64,000 bases of DNA, from assembly GCA_029262775.1 (NCBI GenBank), contig JAJCYR010000043.1, forward strand, positions 1 to 64,000, in the 5' to 3' direction. Position 1 is the stretch's first letter; the number at the start of each line of letters is the position of its first letter. A program made the position numbers and the translations under genes. The notes beneath the pieces were generated by a model. The model was not told the origin of the DNA. It ran no database searches and saw only the letters and a program-made list of their open reading frames with translations. Below, piece by piece: positions 34,076 through 44,864 of the stretch. This DNA comes from Bacteroidota bacterium (GTDB taxonomy: Bacteria > Bacteroidota > Rhodothermia > Rhodothermales > UBA10348).

Positions 34076-37000
34076 ATGACTCGACTTTTTTTCACCCGAT
34101 ACCTGCGCCGGATCTTCGTGATCACGGCCGCCATGGTCGCGACCGGTACCGGTCACGCCCAGGTACCAGAGTTTCCGCATGTGCGTCATTTTTCGCCGGC
34201 CGAGTACGGTTATCATCCGGGAAACCATGACATTGCCGTACTCGATCAGGGGCTCGTTTATGTAGCCAACGAAGAGGGGCTGCTCGAGTACGACGGTCTG
34301 ACGTGGAGGCTGCTGCCCCTGCCCGGGCGCCGGACGCCCCAGAAGCTGGCCATACACAACCATGTGGTTCACGTCGGTGCGACGGCCGAGTTTGGCCGTC
34401 TGGCTCCCGATTCGCTGTATCGACCCGTTTTTACCACGCTGCTGGACGCCGCGAGCGAGGCCCGTGGCCGCTTTGACGACGTGATCGCCGTATTGCCCCA
34501 CGAGAAGGGCGTGTACTTCGTCACGGCCAACCGCCTGTTTGACGCCCGGCCCGACACGCTCCTGACCACCACCACGGACGCGCCCGTTCAACATGCTTTT
34601 TCGGCCGATGGAAAGCTCTGGGTTTCACAATGGGGCCGCGGCCTGAACCTCGTTGACAACGGCGACTTTGCGCTCGCTCGCGGTGAGGCGGGAATGTTCG
34701 CCCGCGATGCACTGACCCTGTCCGTGGCGACGTCCGATACGACGCAGCTCCTCGTCTCCGCCTCGGGCGCGTTCATGCATTTTGAGCGCGGCCGGGTGTC
34801 CCCCTGGGACGCGTTTCTGGCCGATCAGCTGAACGCCTACAGGCTGCTTTCGGGTGTTCTCCTGCCCGACGGGCGCCTGGCATTCGGGACGCGGTCAAGC
34901 GGGCTCCTCCTGGTGGACCAGAAAACGTCGTCCATTACGCGACTCGACCACGCGGCAGGCCTGCCTTTTGGAGAAATCCGATCCCTGACGCTCGACAGCG
35001 CCGGGCGCGTATGGCTCTCCACGAGCGACGGCCTGGCAATGATCGAGTTTGGCAACGCCCTCTCGGAGCTCCCTGAAAACGCCCGGCCTGCGGGCGCCGT
35101 ACGGGCCATGGAAACGCACGACGGTCGGCTCTGGGCAGGTACGGAGCGCGGACTATTTGTGGCAGGACTTCCCGGCCTTTCGGCTCCGGCTCAGGCCGCA
35201 TCTCCCGCTCCAACCCGTTTTGACGCCGTCGCTGGCATGACCGTTCCGGTTTTTGACGTGCTCTCCACTGGGCAGGGCCTGCTCGTCGCCGCTGGGGACG
35301 GCATCCACATATGGCGGGCACAGGGACTTCCCATGGAGCGCCTGGACATTCCGGGCGTACCTCAGGCCATGGTCCCGTATGGCACGCCCGCAGACTCGAC
35401 CGGCGTGCACGCCTGGGTGGTTGGCCACACGCGGGGACTCACGCTGCTCGAGCACGACGCCCTGTCAGACACATGGACTGCCACGCAGCACGCCGAAGAC
35501 AACCTCGGATTCGTGTCGCATCTGGCCATTTCCGCTGACGGAACCATCTGGGCAGGGCTTTCGCCTTCTGGTATTGTCATGACACGTTATGACAGCACGT
35601 TTACCCGCACCACACAATTTGATGAGCGGAGCGGTCTCGGGGCGGGTCTCACGCGGCCCGTCGTGTTCGGTGGTCGGGCCCGGTTCCTGGGCAGGGCCGG
35701 CCTGCAGCGTTTTGACGCCGATGCCGCACGTTTTGTAAACGATACGTCGCTCATTCGCCTTGTGAACGGCCCTCCCGATCGTATCTCCTGGGTGGGGGAG
35801 GACGGGCTCGGCCGCACGTGGATGTTTGCCCCCTCGCTCTCGGGCCGCATCCGGACAGAGAACGACACCGAGGGGGTGCTCGAGCGATTCGAAGACCTCG
35901 AGCGACTCTCGGGCACGCGCCTGACCGATTTTTTGTGCACGTCTCCGTCCACGTGCTGGATTGGTACGGACCGCGGCCTGTTTCTTTTCAATGAGTCGCG
36001 TGTACGGCCCCGGCGGCAGACTCCGGCGCCGCTTATCCGCCAGGCGCGCACGCGCGCGCACCTACTTTTCGGAGGACTCGCCCCCGAGGCCGATGACATG
36101 CCCTCATTCACACTGCCGTTCGTGGAAAACGGCTTCGACATTGATTTTGCGGTTCCTGATTTTGACCAGATCGGCTCCATACGCTACCAGACCCGGCTCC
36201 TCGGAGCAGACGACGCGTGGTCCGAGTGGTCGCTCAATCCGGCCGCCTCGTGGGCAGGCCTGATGGAGGGCGCCTACACGTTCGAGGTCCGGGCGCGCGG
36301 CACCATGGGCAGCATCAGCCCTGTACGCAGCATGTCGTTTGTCATCCGCCCCCCCTGGCACCGCGCCTGGTGGGTCTACCTGTTCTATGCACTGTTTTTG
36401 AGCACATCCATCTTTCTGGCCGGAAGGGCCCTCTCCCGCTTCCACGTCTCGCGACTGGAGGCATCGAACCGCCGCCTCGAGGAGCGGCTTGGCGCGCAGA
36501 CGGCAGCGCTCGAAGAACAGCGCCGCGAGCTCGCCCAGCGCAACGACGAACTTACCGGGCGGAACCGCCAGATCCAACAGGCCCAGATGCAGCTCCAAAT
36601 CCAGATCGACGAGCTGCGCCTGACCAAAAACCGGACCGAGGAGCAGGCCCGGCAGCTCTCAGCCCAGAACACGGAAATGGACATCCAGCGGCGGGAAGTG
36701 GACCGGCAGAAGCGTCTGCTGTCCAAGGCCAACGAGGCGCTCGAGCTCAGTAGCGAGCGGGCCGAGCGCTTCGCCGAAGATGCCGACCGGGCCAACCAGG
36801 CAAAATCCCGCTTCCTGGCCAACATGAGTCACGAAATCCGCACCCCGATGAATGCCATTATCGGGTTCACGGACCTGTTGGCACGCCGCGTCACCGAATC
36901 AGACATGCAGCGCTGGGTCGATCACATCCAGACGTCCGCCCGCAGCCTGCTCACGCTCATCAATGACATTCTGGACCTGTCGAAGGTAGAGGCGGGCAAG

Positions 37001-38245
37001 CTGGATATTGAGCCGCGCGTGTGCGACCTCCGCCAGATCGTGCACGACATGGGGGTCGTCTTTCATCAGAAAGCGGAAGAGAAGGGTATTCAGATTCGCA
37101 CGGAAGTCGACGAGGATGTGCCGCGCATGGTCACCCTCGATGACCACCGACTGGGACAGGTACTGACCAACCTCGTTGGCAACGCCGTCAAATTCACGTC
37201 CAACGGGCACGTGGTGCTTCGCTGCCGAGTGGATGCGCCTCCGGCCAGCGGGTTGACCACGCTGTTGATAGAAGTCGAAGACACAGGAATCGGTATCGCA
37301 GACGACCAGTTGGATACGGTTTTCGGCGCCTTCGACCAGGCGGCTGGCCAGACAGCGGCCGAGTTTGGCGGAACGGGTCTGGGGCTTGCCATTTCGAAAC
37401 GCCTCGTGGAGCTCATGGGGGGGACCCTTTCCGTCGGCAGCGAACTCGGCAAGGGATCCACGTTCCGGGTTGTACTTGAAGACGTTCCCATTGGCCAGGA
37501 TTCGGACCCGGCCAGCGCTGCAACCGGCCATGTCGAGAGTGGCGAGCGTCCCTTCCTGCCGGCACGTATTCTGGTCGCCGATGACAACGCGCGCAACCGC
37601 GAGCTTATGCGCGCCATGCTCGAGCCGCTGGGGCTGCAGGTCGAGGAGGTGACCAACGGCGTCGGTGTCCTCGAAAAACTCGCGGAAAGCCCTCCCGACC
37701 TGCTTCTGCTCGACGCCAAGATGCCGGTCATGAACGGCCTTGAAACCGCACAGCGCATCCGTTCGGCGCGCGCGGTCGCTGATTTGCCGATTGTCGTGGT
37801 CAGCGCCGCCGTCATGAGTGATGACGTGGCCGAGCTGCGACGCCTCGCTGACGCCTACCTGCCCAAACCCATTTCACGCGATGAGCTCATCCGGACGCTG
37901 GCCCAATTCCTGGCACAGGACGTGACGCCAGCGGCCGCGCCGCATCCACAGAAACACGCCGCAGCAACGCTGACCTCGAACGAGGTGGCCATCATGGACG
38001 CCCACCTCCGGGACGAACTGAGCGCACTTGCGCCGGCCTGGGAGGCCGCCAACGAGCGACTCGTCATCGGAGACATCGAATCTCTCGCGCATTCCATGGA
38101 GGAACTGGCCCGGCGGCACGAGCATGCCGATCTTGCGCGCATGGCACAACGTCTTTTCGATGCGGCGGCTTCCTTTGATCCCGACCACATGGAGCGTGTG
38201 CTCGGAGCGGTTCGCCCGCTTGTTCAACCGGCAGAAAACATATGA
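34076..38245 (+). CDS. hybrid two-component sensor with periplasmic beta-propeller
   Basis: This 1389-residue one-piece sensor has a signal sequence (to about AQ at 29), then two-component-propeller repeats ([36 protein letters not shown]) and a Y_Y_Y-type domain. A transmembrane helix ([19 protein letters not shown]) and a long coiled coil follow. Next come HisKA (His919 in [15 protein letters not shown]), HATPase ([22 protein letters not shown]) and a receiver (Asp1213 in [11 protein letters not shown]). The C-terminal ~95 residues are helical and HPt-like, but a phospho-accepting His is uncertain. Such sensors often detect polysaccharide fragments in Bacteroidota. A TATACT hexamer lies at 34031-34036. 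The gene overlaps the next by ATGA. Confidence 0.88.
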   Translation: MTRLFFTRYLRRIFVITAAMVATGTGHAQVPEFPHVRHFSPAEYGYHPGNHDIAVLDQGLVYVANEEGLLEYDGLTWRLLPLPGRRTPQKLAIHNHVVHVGATAEFGRLAPDSLYRPVFTTLLDAASEARGRFDDVIAVLPHEKGVYFVTANRLFDARPDTLLTTTTDAPVQHAFSADGKLWVSQWGRGLNLVDNGDFALARGEAGMFARDALTLSVATSDTTQLLVSASGAFMHFERGRVSPWDAFLADQLNAYRLLSGVLLPDGRLAFGTRSSGLLLVDQKTSSITRLDHAAGLPFGEIRSLTLDSAGRVWLSTSDGLAMIEFGNALSELPENARPAGAVRAMETHDGRLWAGTERGLFVAGLPGLSAPAQAASPAPTRFDAVAGMTVPVFDVLSTGQGLLVAAGDGIHIWRAQGLPMERLDIPGVPQAMVPYGTPADSTGVHAWVVGHTRGLTLLEHDALSDTWTATQHAEDNLGFVSHLAISADGTIWAGLSPSGIVMTRYDSTFTRTTQFDERSGLGAGLTRPVVFGGRARFLGRAGLQRFDADAARFVNDTSLIRLVNGPPDRISWVGEDGLGRTWMFAPSLSGRIRTENDTEGVLERFEDLERLSGTRLTDFLCTSPSTCWIGTDRGLFLFNESRVRPRRQTPAPLIRQARTRAHLLFGGLAPEADDMPSFTLPFVENGFDIDFAVPDFDQIGSIRYQTRLLGADDAWSEWSLNPAASWAGLMEGAYTFEVRARGTMGSISPVRSMSFVIRPPWHRAWWVYLFYALFLSTSIFLAGRALSRFHVSRLEASNRRLEERLGAQTAALEEQRRELAQRNDELTGRNRQIQQAQMQLQIQIDELRLTKNRTEEQARQLSAQNTEMDIQRREVDRQKRLLSKANEALELSSERAERFAEDADRANQAKSRFLANMSHEIRTPMNAIIGFTDLLARRVTESDMQRWVDHIQTSARSLLTLINDILDLSKVEAGKLDIEPRVCDLRQIVHDMGVVFHQKAEEKGIQIRTEVDEDVPRMVTLDDHRLGQVLTNLVGNAVKFTSNGHVVLRCRVDAPPASGLTTLLIEVEDTGIGIADDQLDTVFGAFDQAAGQTAAEFGGTGLGLAISKRLVELMGGTLSVGSELGKGSTFRVVLEDVPIGQDSDPASAATGHVESGERPFLPARILVADDNARNRELMRAMLEPLGLQVEEVTNGVGVLEKLAESPPDLLLLDAKMPVMNGLETAQRIRSARAVADLPIVVVSAAVMSDDVAELRRLADAYLPKPISRDELIRTLAQFLAQDVTPAAAPHPQKHAAATLTSNEVAIMDAHLRDELSALAPAWEAANERLVIGDIESLAHSMEELARRHEHADLARMAQRLFDAAASFDPDHMERVLGAVRPLVQPAENI

Positions 38246-39435
38246 CCTCGACGCCTTCCCCTTCCGACGCAGCCGCCCGGCCCGGGCACGTGCTCATTGT
38301 CGACGATACGCCCAAAAACCTGCAGGTTCTGGGTAGTATCCTCCGGCAGGCCGGGCACGATATCAGCGTGGCCGTGGACGGACGAAAGGCGCTTCAAGCG
38401 GTTGGGCGGGCGCGCCCGGATCTTATACTGCTGGATGTGATCATGCCGGTCATGGATGGGTTTGATGCCTGCCGCGCCCTCAAACAAAACCCCGCGACGT
38501 CCGGCATTCCTATCATCTTTCTGACCGCCAAAGTGGAAACGGAGGATGTGATCCGCGGCTTTGAGCTGGGGGCGGTAGACTATGTCACCAAACCGTTCCA
38601 GTCCGACGAGCTGCTTCAGCGCGTCGATACCCATCTGACGCTGGCGCGACTTCGCGCCGATCGGGAAGTCCAGATTCAGGAACTCGGGCGCGCACTTGCA
38701 CAAATAAAGCGTCTCCATCGCGAACAGGATGCCTTCCTGCGCCATGAAGTGAACAACGCGCTCGGCCCCATTTCGGGCTACGCTGAGCTGCTGGCTGGCG
38801 GCGCCTCAGACTGCCTCACGGAGCGCCAGATGGCCTGGCTTGCGAACATCCGGGACGGTACGCGCATGGTGGAAAACCTGCTCGTCGCCATGAAGCGCCT
38901 GCAGTCATTCGAGCAGGAAGATGTATCGCTGAGCCTGCGCCGAATGGATCTGAAACTGCTTCTCGATGACCTGTTGCAGACGGGCATTCGGAATTTAGAA
39001 CCCGAACAACTTTCTTTCGACGTAGCGTCTGGACAGCCTTTTTTTGTCGATGCGGACCCCGATTTTTTGCCGGGCGTATTTACAAATCTGATCAAAAACG
39101 CCCTTGAACACGTTGCCCAGCATCCGGAAGCGCCCGATCACACGGTGCGCATTCGGCTTGCGCGGGAGGGAGGCGACGTCGTGGTAGACATCCAGAACGG
39201 CGGCCCGGAAATAGCGCCTGCTCGCCTTGAGACCTTTTTCGACAAGTTCAATTCAACAAAAGCGGACCGCGGTGGCACGGGCCTCGGAACGACATACGCC
39301 GCCGTGGTCACACGTGCCCACGGCGGCGATATCGCCGTCCGGTCCACCCAGGTGGAAGGCACAACGGTTACCGTCCGGCTACCCGTTTCTGCAGTCCGGC
39401 GAGGAACGTCCACATTGACAGGTGCTGGGGAATAA
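38242..39435 (+). CDS. response-regulator receiver domain fused to a histidine kinase (second)
   Basis: This 397-residue protein overlaps the hybrid-sensor stop by four bases (ATGA at 38242), so it is translationally coupled. It has a receiver domain (Asp65 in [11 protein letters not shown]), a coiled linker ([12 protein letters not shown]), HisKA with His168 in [16 protein letters not shown], and HATPase ([19 protein letters not shown]). The HE(V)NN box resembles a minor HisKA subfamily. With no membrane part, it is likely a downstream partner of the hybrid sensor. The overall layout matches the receiver-kinase at 31528, but the sequences differ. Confidence 0.86.
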   Translation: MTSTPSPSDAAARPGHVLIVDDTPKNLQVLGSILRQAGHDISVAVDGRKALQAVGRARPDLILLDVIMPVMDGFDACRALKQNPATSGIPIIFLTAKVETEDVIRGFELGAVDYVTKPFQSDELLQRVDTHLTLARLRADREVQIQELGRALAQIKRLHREQDAFLRHEVNNALGPISGYAELLAGGASDCLTERQMAWLANIRDGTRMVENLLVAMKRLQSFEQEDVSLSLRRMDLKLLLDDLLQTGIRNLEPEQLSFDVASGQPFFVDADPDFLPGVFTNLIKNALEHVAQHPEAPDHTVRIRLAREGGDVVVDIQNGGPEIAPARLETFFDKFNSTKADRGGTGLGTTYAAVVTRAHGGDIAVRSTQVEGTTVTVRLPVSAVRRGTSTLTGAGE

Positions 39436-39500
39436 ACCTCGTGTAGCGTGGATCATTGACCTCTATTGTCATGTTTCAGAACGTGTAATTACAGGTCGCC

Positions 39501-40292
39501 ATGCCCAACGAAAATCCAGCAAAATCACGGCACGAACAGGTCTCCGATTGGCTTCGGAACCAGATTGAGCAGGGCGCACTCGCCGAAAATCATAAATTAC
39601 CGAGTGAGAGCGCTCTCGGATCCCGCTTTGGTGTGAGCCGCATCACGGTTCGGCGTGCCCTCCAGACGCTCGAGTCCGAAGATCTCATTTACCGGCGCCA
39701 GGGACTTGGCTCCTTTGTCAGGGGCAGACAGGCGGGCCGGGGCGTGGTCCGGCTCACAGATTTCATCGAAGACATGCAGCGGGCGGGACTCGAGCCCTCC
39801 TCACGCATCTTGCACCATGCCCGGGAGGAGGCGTCCGCGCACGTGGCGCATCATCTCGGTCTGGAGACGGGTACCACGGTACTCCGTCTGGACCGGCTGC
39901 GCCTCGGTAGTGGGGAACCGATGGCCATGGACAGAACGTGGCTCCCTATGACCTATGCGACCCTTGTCGCGCCACACGACCTGGAGGCGGACTCCATTTT
40001 TTCCATTCTTGAACGGGACTACAACATCTGTGTCTGCCGGGACCGGTTTCGTCTTGAATCGGTCAATGCGCCAAACGACGTAGCGCAATTCATTGACGTC
40101 CCATGGGGCCGCGCCCTGCTCTTGATTGAGCGCACCTCCTACGCGGAGGGGGATCGTCCAATCTATTATCAGCAACGATGGTACCGTAGTGACCGTGTCG
40201 CATATGAAATCGAATTGCGGCGGCGAAGCGGCCATGCGTCGAAAGCACCCCTTCCCCTGAGCGAGTTCGAGCCCGTATTCAAACGTTCATAA
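39501..40292 (+). CDS. GntR/HutC-family transcriptional regulator
   Basis: This 263-residue repressor-type regulator has an N-terminal winged helix (KLPSESALGSRFGVSRITVRRALQTLESEDLIYRRQGLGSFV) and a UTRA ligand domain (about 90-245, with TTVLRLDRLRL and IYYQQRWYRSD). UTRA domains bind small metabolites such as sugar phosphates or urocanate. The next gene, pgi, lies 23 bp downstream, so a sugar-phosphate ligand is a reasonable guess. TTACAGGT at 39489-39496 precedes the ATG. Confidence 0.88.
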   Translation: MPNENPAKSRHEQVSDWLRNQIEQGALAENHKLPSESALGSRFGVSRITVRRALQTLESEDLIYRRQGLGSFVRGRQAGRGVVRLTDFIEDMQRAGLEPSSRILHHAREEASAHVAHHLGLETGTTVLRLDRLRLGSGEPMAMDRTWLPMTYATLVAPHDLEADSIFSILERDYNICVCRDRFRLESVNAPNDVAQFIDVPWGRALLLIERTSYAEGDRPIYYQQRWYRSDRVAYEIELRRRSGHASKAPLPLSEFEPVFKRS

Positions 40293-40315
40293 TCCCTTCT
40301 TACAGGTCTCACCTT

Positions 40316-41602
40316 ATGCTTCACACTGATTTTTCAGGCGTTGACGTCCACCTCCCGGCCGACGTCCTTGGCAGCGCACTCGAGCGCGCTGCCAATGCCC
40401 ACAACCTGCTGGTGTCCGGCTCCGGACCAGGATCCGAGTGGCTTGGTTGGCGGAGCATGCTCGACAGCCCGAACGATGCACTCCTTGAGCGCCTGGACCG
40501 TCTGGCCATGGAAATCCGGGAGGAGGCAGATGTTTTGGTGTGCGTGGGCATTGGTGGCTCCTATCTCGGTGCCGATGCGGTGATTACGGCCCTGGCTCCT
40601 GCTTTCCGTTCCCACGGCGTGGAAGTCATTTTCGCAGGCCACCATCTTTCGGGGGCCTACCTGGCTTCGCTCGTCCGCCATCTGGAAGGAAAGTCCGTGT
40701 ACGTCAACGTCATTTCCAAAAGCGGCACCACGCTGGAGCCGGCACTCACGTTCCGCGTTTTGCGCGCCTTTGTTGAGCGTTCGTTCAGCAACCCGGAAGA
40801 GCGGATTGTGGCCACAACAAGCCGCGACAGCGGCGCCTTGCAGCACCTGGCGGCCGACCAGGGATACCGGCAGTTTGCGATTCCCGACGATGTGGGTGGG
40901 CGTTTTTCCGTGCTGACTCCCGTAGGACTGCTACCCATCGCTGTCGCGGGAGGTGACATCCGCTCGTTGTACTACGGAGCCGTGAGCATGCATTCCAACT
41001 CGGGGCGCGTACCAGCCGAGACGGCCGATGGCCTTCCAACTGCGGCAGCCTACGCTGCGCGGCGTATTGCTCTCTATGAATTGGGCTACAAGACTGAAAT
41101 TCTGGCCACCATGGTGCCGGAGCTTGCCCGCCTGGGCGCCTGGTGGCAGCAGCTTTTCGGCGAGTCTGAAGGCAAAGAGGGTAAAGGCCTCTTTCCAGCC
41201 GTATGCACGTTTACGACGGACCTGCACTCACTCGGGCAGTTCATCCAGGACGGCGATAAATCGGTTCTTGAGACCTTTCTTACCGTCGAGGCCACATCCG
41301 ACGCACTCACGATCCCTGAATCTGATGATAACCTGGATGGACTCAACTATCTCGCTGGTCGCACCTTCAGCGACGTGAATCGCGCAGCGTTTGAAGGAAC
41401 ACGCGAAGCCCACATATCTGGCGGTACGCCCGTCATTCATCTTACTCTTGCCCGGCAGACCGAAGAACACCTCGGAGCGCTCATCTATTTTTTCGAGCAC
41501 GCCGTCGCCACGGGGGCCTACATGCTGGGCGTCAACCCGTTCGATCAGCCCGGCGTCGAGGCCTACAAAAAGGGCATGCTCACGCGCCTTGAAAAGGAGT
41601 GA
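40316..41602 (+). CDS. pgi: glucose-6-phosphate isomerase
   Basis: PGI interconverts glucose 6-phosphate and fructose 6-phosphate. This 428-residue protein is of the short Bacillus/Thermus type. It has VCVGIGGSYLGADAV, the sugar-phosphate-binding VISKSGTTLEPALTFRVLR, the catalytic region around DDVGGRFSVLTPVGLLPIAVAG, and the C-terminal NPFDQPGVEAYK with the catalytic Lys. TTACAGGT (40300-40307) lies just before the ATG, as it does before the GntR gene. The two genes are probably one transcript. Confidence 0.95.
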   Translation: MLHTDFSGVDVHLPADVLGSALERAANAHNLLVSGSGPGSEWLGWRSMLDSPNDALLERLDRLAMEIREEADVLVCVGIGGSYLGADAVITALAPAFRSHGVEVIFAGHHLSGAYLASLVRHLEGKSVYVNVISKSGTTLEPALTFRVLRAFVERSFSNPEERIVATTSRDSGALQHLAADQGYRQFAIPDDVGGRFSVLTPVGLLPIAVAGGDIRSLYYGAVSMHSNSGRVPAETADGLPTAAAYAARRIALYELGYKTEILATMVPELARLGAWWQQLFGESEGKEGKGLFPAVCTFTTDLHSLGQFIQDGDKSVLETFLTVEATSDALTIPESDDNLDGLNYLAGRTFSDVNRAAFEGTREAHISGGTPVIHLTLARQTEEHLGALIYFFEHAVATGAYMLGVNPFDQPGVEAYKKGMLTRLEKE

Positions 41603-41776
41603 CTATCCGGTCGTCAGAGCTGTTGATAGACTGTGGGCATGCTGTCCAAAGTTCGTTCACAAGCCTTCGGCCTGCCTCCACGCACAAAGCACAACCAATT
41701 TTCCCACAAACAGACGGTATCCAAGAAACATACTGAAACCAACCACAAGCGACTCCTTCCACAGGCTCCATGATTG

Positions 41777-41793
41777 TTGTCCACATATCCACA
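41777..41793 (+). promoter_or_regulatory. two adjoining DnaA boxes
   Basis: TTGTCCACA and ATATCCACA share one base (41785) and point the same way, toward the CTA repeats. Each has one mismatch to the TTATCCACA consensus. Confidence 0.65.
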
Positions 41794-41797
41794 CGAC

Positions 41798-41809
41798 CTA
41801 CTACTACTA
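41798..41809 (+). repeat. DnaA-trio array (four CTA units)
   Basis: CTACTACTACTA lies four bases after the second DnaA box and directly before the AT-rich tract. Its complement reads 3'-GAT repeats, the element known to guide DnaA onto single strands during unwinding. Confidence 0.62.
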
Positions 41810-41917
41810 TCTTTTCAAATTATTTCAAAAGAATACTGAAGAGTCGTGTGGATGACGACCTTGCTGACTCTCATCCCGTATCATACTTTCGAACAGGACA
41901 CTTCCCCGTAACGCCTC

Positions 41918-42757
41918 ATGATCAAGCGCATTCTCGTCGCTCTCGACCCCGATTCTGATACCCCGGTTGCCACCCGCTACGCCATAGATATGGCAAAGCG
42001 TTTCAACGCCCGCCTGACCGGACTGGCAGTAGTCGATATGGAAAGCATTGAATCAAGCACCCGTGGGGGCGGTATCGGATCCATGTACTACGCCGAAAAA
42101 CTCCGCGACAAGCTCACCAAAGAGACGCGCGGCCGGGCCAGCTCGCTGATAAAAGAGTTCAAGCAGATTGCCGATTCATCGGACTGTGACCACGTTGAAC
42201 TCGTCGAAGAAGGTGTTCCGTTTGAGCGCATTGTCGAAGACATGAAGTACCACGATGTGCTCGTCATTGGTCAGGACCCCCATTTCTTTTATGCGCATCC
42301 AAAAAAAGAAACAGAGACGCTGGCGCGGGTCATAGCACAGACCATTGGTCCAAGTCTCGTCGTTTCTGGATCTTACCGCCCAGTGCGCCGCGTCCTCGTT
42401 GCCACAGACGGCGGCGAGCCCGGGGCGCGGGCCTTGAGACGGTTCATACAGATGCTGCCCTTCGGGTCTGATATTGAGCTCGATGTGCTTCACGTGGAGT
42501 CCAAGGACTCCGCTGAAAGTGCGCTCTACCTCGAACTGACCCGCGATTATCTGGCCGATCACGGTTTTACGCCGAACATCGTCAGCATGAAAGACAACGA
42601 TGTGGAAGCGTGTATTCTGAGGGAGGTCAAAAACCGAAAGGCTGACCTGATTGTTGCGGGTGCCAAGACGAAATCCGGCATGAGGAATCTGCATCTTGGA
42701 AAATCCACAAAGGAGCTTCTGACGATGGCGACCGTACCTGTTTTTATCGATCACTGA
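41918..42757 (+). CDS. tandem-domain universal stress protein
   Basis: This 279-residue protein is made of two UspA folds. The first (about 1-145) starts IKRILVALDPDSDTPVATRYAIDMA. The second (about 150-279) starts VRRVLVATDGGEPGARALRR and ends IVAGAKTKSGMRNLHLGKSTKELL. That last segment deviates from the ATP-binding G-2x-G-9x-G-S/T pattern, so nucleotide binding is uncertain. Members help survival during starvation, redox or other stress. The gene follows the origin-like gap, and its end overlaps the converging comEC by 14 bp. Confidence 0.88.
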   Translation: MIKRILVALDPDSDTPVATRYAIDMAKRFNARLTGLAVVDMESIESSTRGGGIGSMYYAEKLRDKLTKETRGRASSLIKEFKQIADSSDCDHVELVEEGVPFERIVEDMKYHDVLVIGQDPHFFYAHPKKETETLARVIAQTIGPSLVVSGSYRPVRRVLVATDGGEPGARALRRFIQMLPFGSDIELDVLHVESKDSAESALYLELTRDYLADHGFTPNIVSMKDNDVEACILREVKNRKADLIVAGAKTKSGMRNLHLGKSTKELLTMATVPVFIDH

Positions 42758-44864
42758 GCACGAAAGCGCCGTGCGTCGCCGTTACGTGAACGCTGTCGGC
42801 ACGCGCCCGCCACGTGGCAACGACATCCTCATGGGGATGTCCGAACGGGTTCCTGCGACCTGCGCTCACAACGGCTACGCGCGGCGATGTTCTGGTCACA
42901 AACGGTATTGTGCTGCTCGAACGAGACCCATGGTGGGCGACCTTCACTATATCCACATCGAGTAGCGGACCAAAGGCTCCCGCAAGGGTGTGCTCGGCAG
43001 CCTGCTCCGCATCGCCCATGAAAAGAAGGGATGTCGATTCCACCTGCAGGCGCAGGACAAGTGACGCCTCGTTCGTTGAGAGCTGGTTTTTTTTTGGTGG
43101 ATGCAGCACATACAGCCGGCCAAGACCGCCGAGTGCAAGGGTATCGCCGCGGTGTGCCCGCGTGTTGTCCATGAATTGGACGATGGGCATGGCCTGTGCC
43201 AGGTAGCGGCTTCCACCCGTGTGATCGGCGTGGGGGTGAGAGTGGATGAGAAGGTCAATACGGCGCTGGCCGAGCGAGCGCAGGTGCCGCTCCACGGCGC
43301 GTCCGGCGAATTCCGACGCGCCCGTGTCGATCACGATGGAAACCGTTCCTGATAGTATGATTACTGTCGCATCTCCTTGTCCTACATCGATTTGTGTATA
43401 GTGAAGAGGTGGTGGTACGGGCCACGCCCCGATCACGCCCGATGCCAGGACGAGCGCAAAGGTAGCCTTTTTTACACGCGCGCGCCTCGACGCGGGGGCG
43501 CACACCAGCAGGAGCAGCCACGGCCAGACCATCACATGCATGCCGGAGAGCCGTGTCCACTCGGGCCAGTGACTGCCCCAAAGCGCAGCGTACCGCAGCA
43601 GCGTGACGAGCCAATCGGCCACCCAGGCCGAGAGGGGACCGGGATCTACGAGGGCGAATGCGCCCATGACCAGGATGGGAGGCATGAGAGGAATGACCAG
43701 TGGACTCGTGACGGCGCCCGAAATGGGAACCTGCCCCATATGGAAGGCGAGAAGGGGAGCTGTTCCGAGTGTTGCCACAGCAGACACAACGATGCTGGCC
43801 AGTACGGGCCGCGTGCGAAGCCGTGAGAGCGTCGGCAGAAACAGGAATATGGCCGCAACGGCGGCAAATGAGAGCGAGAAGCCGGCCGTTTTCCACGCAC
43901 CGGGCGAGCTCAAAACGCCGGCTGCGAGTGCCCACCACCAGGCCACCCACGGCGAGTAGGCTTCGCGCCGCACGAACGCACCGAACAATACAAGGCCCAT
44001 GAGCGCGGCCCGGAAGACCGACGGGGTTGCCCCCATCCACAGCGCGATAAGCGATATTCCGAGAATGGATAGACTGCCCGACAGCGCCCGCCGCGCCTCT
44101 TCGCGCACCCGAAGGCGGCGGAACAGGGAGCGGGCAATAGCCAGCATGATGAGCGCCAGAAGTCCTATATGCAGTCCCGAGACGGCCAGCACATGCGACA
44201 GACCGGAATCGGAAAACTGCCCTCTGATGCTGGCGTCGAGTGACGACCGATTGCCCGTCAAGAGGGCAATCAGAATGGAGGCTGAAGGCGGGTTGGTTAC
44301 GCGCTCTTCAATGCGCCGGGCGACAAGGCCGCGGGCATGCGCCACGCGGTGGGCCAGGCGCTTTGGATGGTGCTCAATGCGCATCCATGAAGGGCGCTCG
44401 ACAAAAGCGGCGACGCCGAGCGAGCGGGCCAGCTGGCGCTCATCCAGATCATGAGGGTTGCGGGGCGGTATGGGAATTTTGACGTGGCCGCGCACGAGCA
44501 CGTCATCTCCCACATGGAGGTAGGGAGCGTCTTCCCGTGGTGCTACCACCTGGACACATAAGCCGTGGTCGCAGAGCGAAAAGCGGTGCTCACGGATTGA
44601 CGTGACCGTTCCCTCGAAGAAACCTGTATCGTTCGGCAAACGGACGTCGTCATGCAGCAGACCGGTCGTTAAAGCAAGCGCCAGAAGGGTCCAGGAGCAG
44701 ACCGTTCGGTGGTCACGGTGCGCTACGAGAAATGCGGCAAGCACCAACCATGCACAGGCTGTCGCGCCCACAGGAAGCGCAAGTCGTTCGGAGAGCAGCA
44801 GTCCCATGAGCATGGAGACCGCGGCGCTGATCCGCGGGTCGAAGCGGGAAACAAGCCAAGGCAT
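42744..44864 (-). CDS. comEC: DNA internalisation competence protein ComEC/Rec2
   Basis: ComEC forms the inner-membrane channel that imports single-stranded DNA during natural transformation. The 706-residue protein is complete. It has N-terminal membrane helices with an OB-like DUF4131 region (about 75-165) and the ComEC membrane domain (LLTGNRSSLD, HVLAVSGLHIGLLAL, ALWMGATPSVFRAALM). A C-terminal MBL-fold domain (about 490-706) carries QIDVGQGDATVI, HSHPHADHTGG and VAHHGSRSSS. The intact MBL metal site suggests the nuclease function is kept. Natural competence of the host is therefore possible. No comEA or pilus genes lie nearby. Confidence 0.93.
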   Translation of the reverse strand: MPWLVSRFDPRISAAVSMLMGLLLSERLALPVGATACAWLVLAAFLVAHRDHRTVCSWTLLALALTTGLLHDDVRLPNDTGFFEGTVTSIREHRFSLCDHGLCVQVVAPREDAPYLHVGDDVLVRGHVKIPIPPRNPHDLDERQLARSLGVAAFVERPSWMRIEHHPKRLAHRVAHARGLVARRIEERVTNPPSASILIALLTGNRSSLDASIRGQFSDSGLSHVLAVSGLHIGLLALIMLAIARSLFRRLRVREEARRALSGSLSILGISLIALWMGATPSVFRAALMGLVLFGAFVRREAYSPWVAWWWALAAGVLSSPGAWKTAGFSLSFAAVAAIFLFLPTLSRLRTRPVLASIVVSAVATLGTAPLLAFHMGQVPISGAVTSPLVIPLMPPILVMGAFALVDPGPLSAWVADWLVTLLRYAALWGSHWPEWTRLSGMHVMVWPWLLLLVCAPASRRARVKKATFALVLASGVIGAWPVPPPLHYTQIDVGQGDATVIILSGTVSIVIDTGASEFAGRAVERHLRSLGQRRIDLLIHSHPHADHTGGSRYLAQAMPIVQFMDNTRAHRGDTLALGGLGRLYVLHPPKKNQLSTNEASLVLRLQVESTSLLFMGDAEQAAEHTLAGAFGPLLDVDIVKVAHHGSRSSSTIPFVTRTSPRVAVVSAGRRNPFGHPHEDVVATWRARADSVHVTATHGAFVLSDR

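Larger units (their letters stand above)
41690..41860. other. candidate chromosomal replication origin (oriC)
   Basis: The 315-bp gap between pgi and the universal stress gene (41603-41917) has a clustered origin-like architecture. A weak DnaA box TTTCCCACA lies at 41700-41708. Two adjacent plus-strand boxes differ by one base each from TTATCCACA: TTGTCCACA (41777-41785) and ATATCCACA (41785-41793). A 4-nt GC-rich spacer follows, then four CTA units (41798-41809) equal to DnaA-trio repeats, then an AT-rich tract (41810-41841). An inverted box TGTGGATGA is at 41847-41855. An 11-bp perfect inverted repeat (41787-41797 with 41843-41853) brackets the AT-rich tract. This order matches the basal unwinding system of bacterial origins. 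dnaA itself is not in the window. Confidence 0.65.

Noticed and set aside
41787-41853. Inverted repeat around the AT-rich tract as ends of a transposon
   Set aside because: It is only 67 bp long, there are no flanking direct repeats, and both arms coincide with DnaA boxes, which explains the symmetry better.
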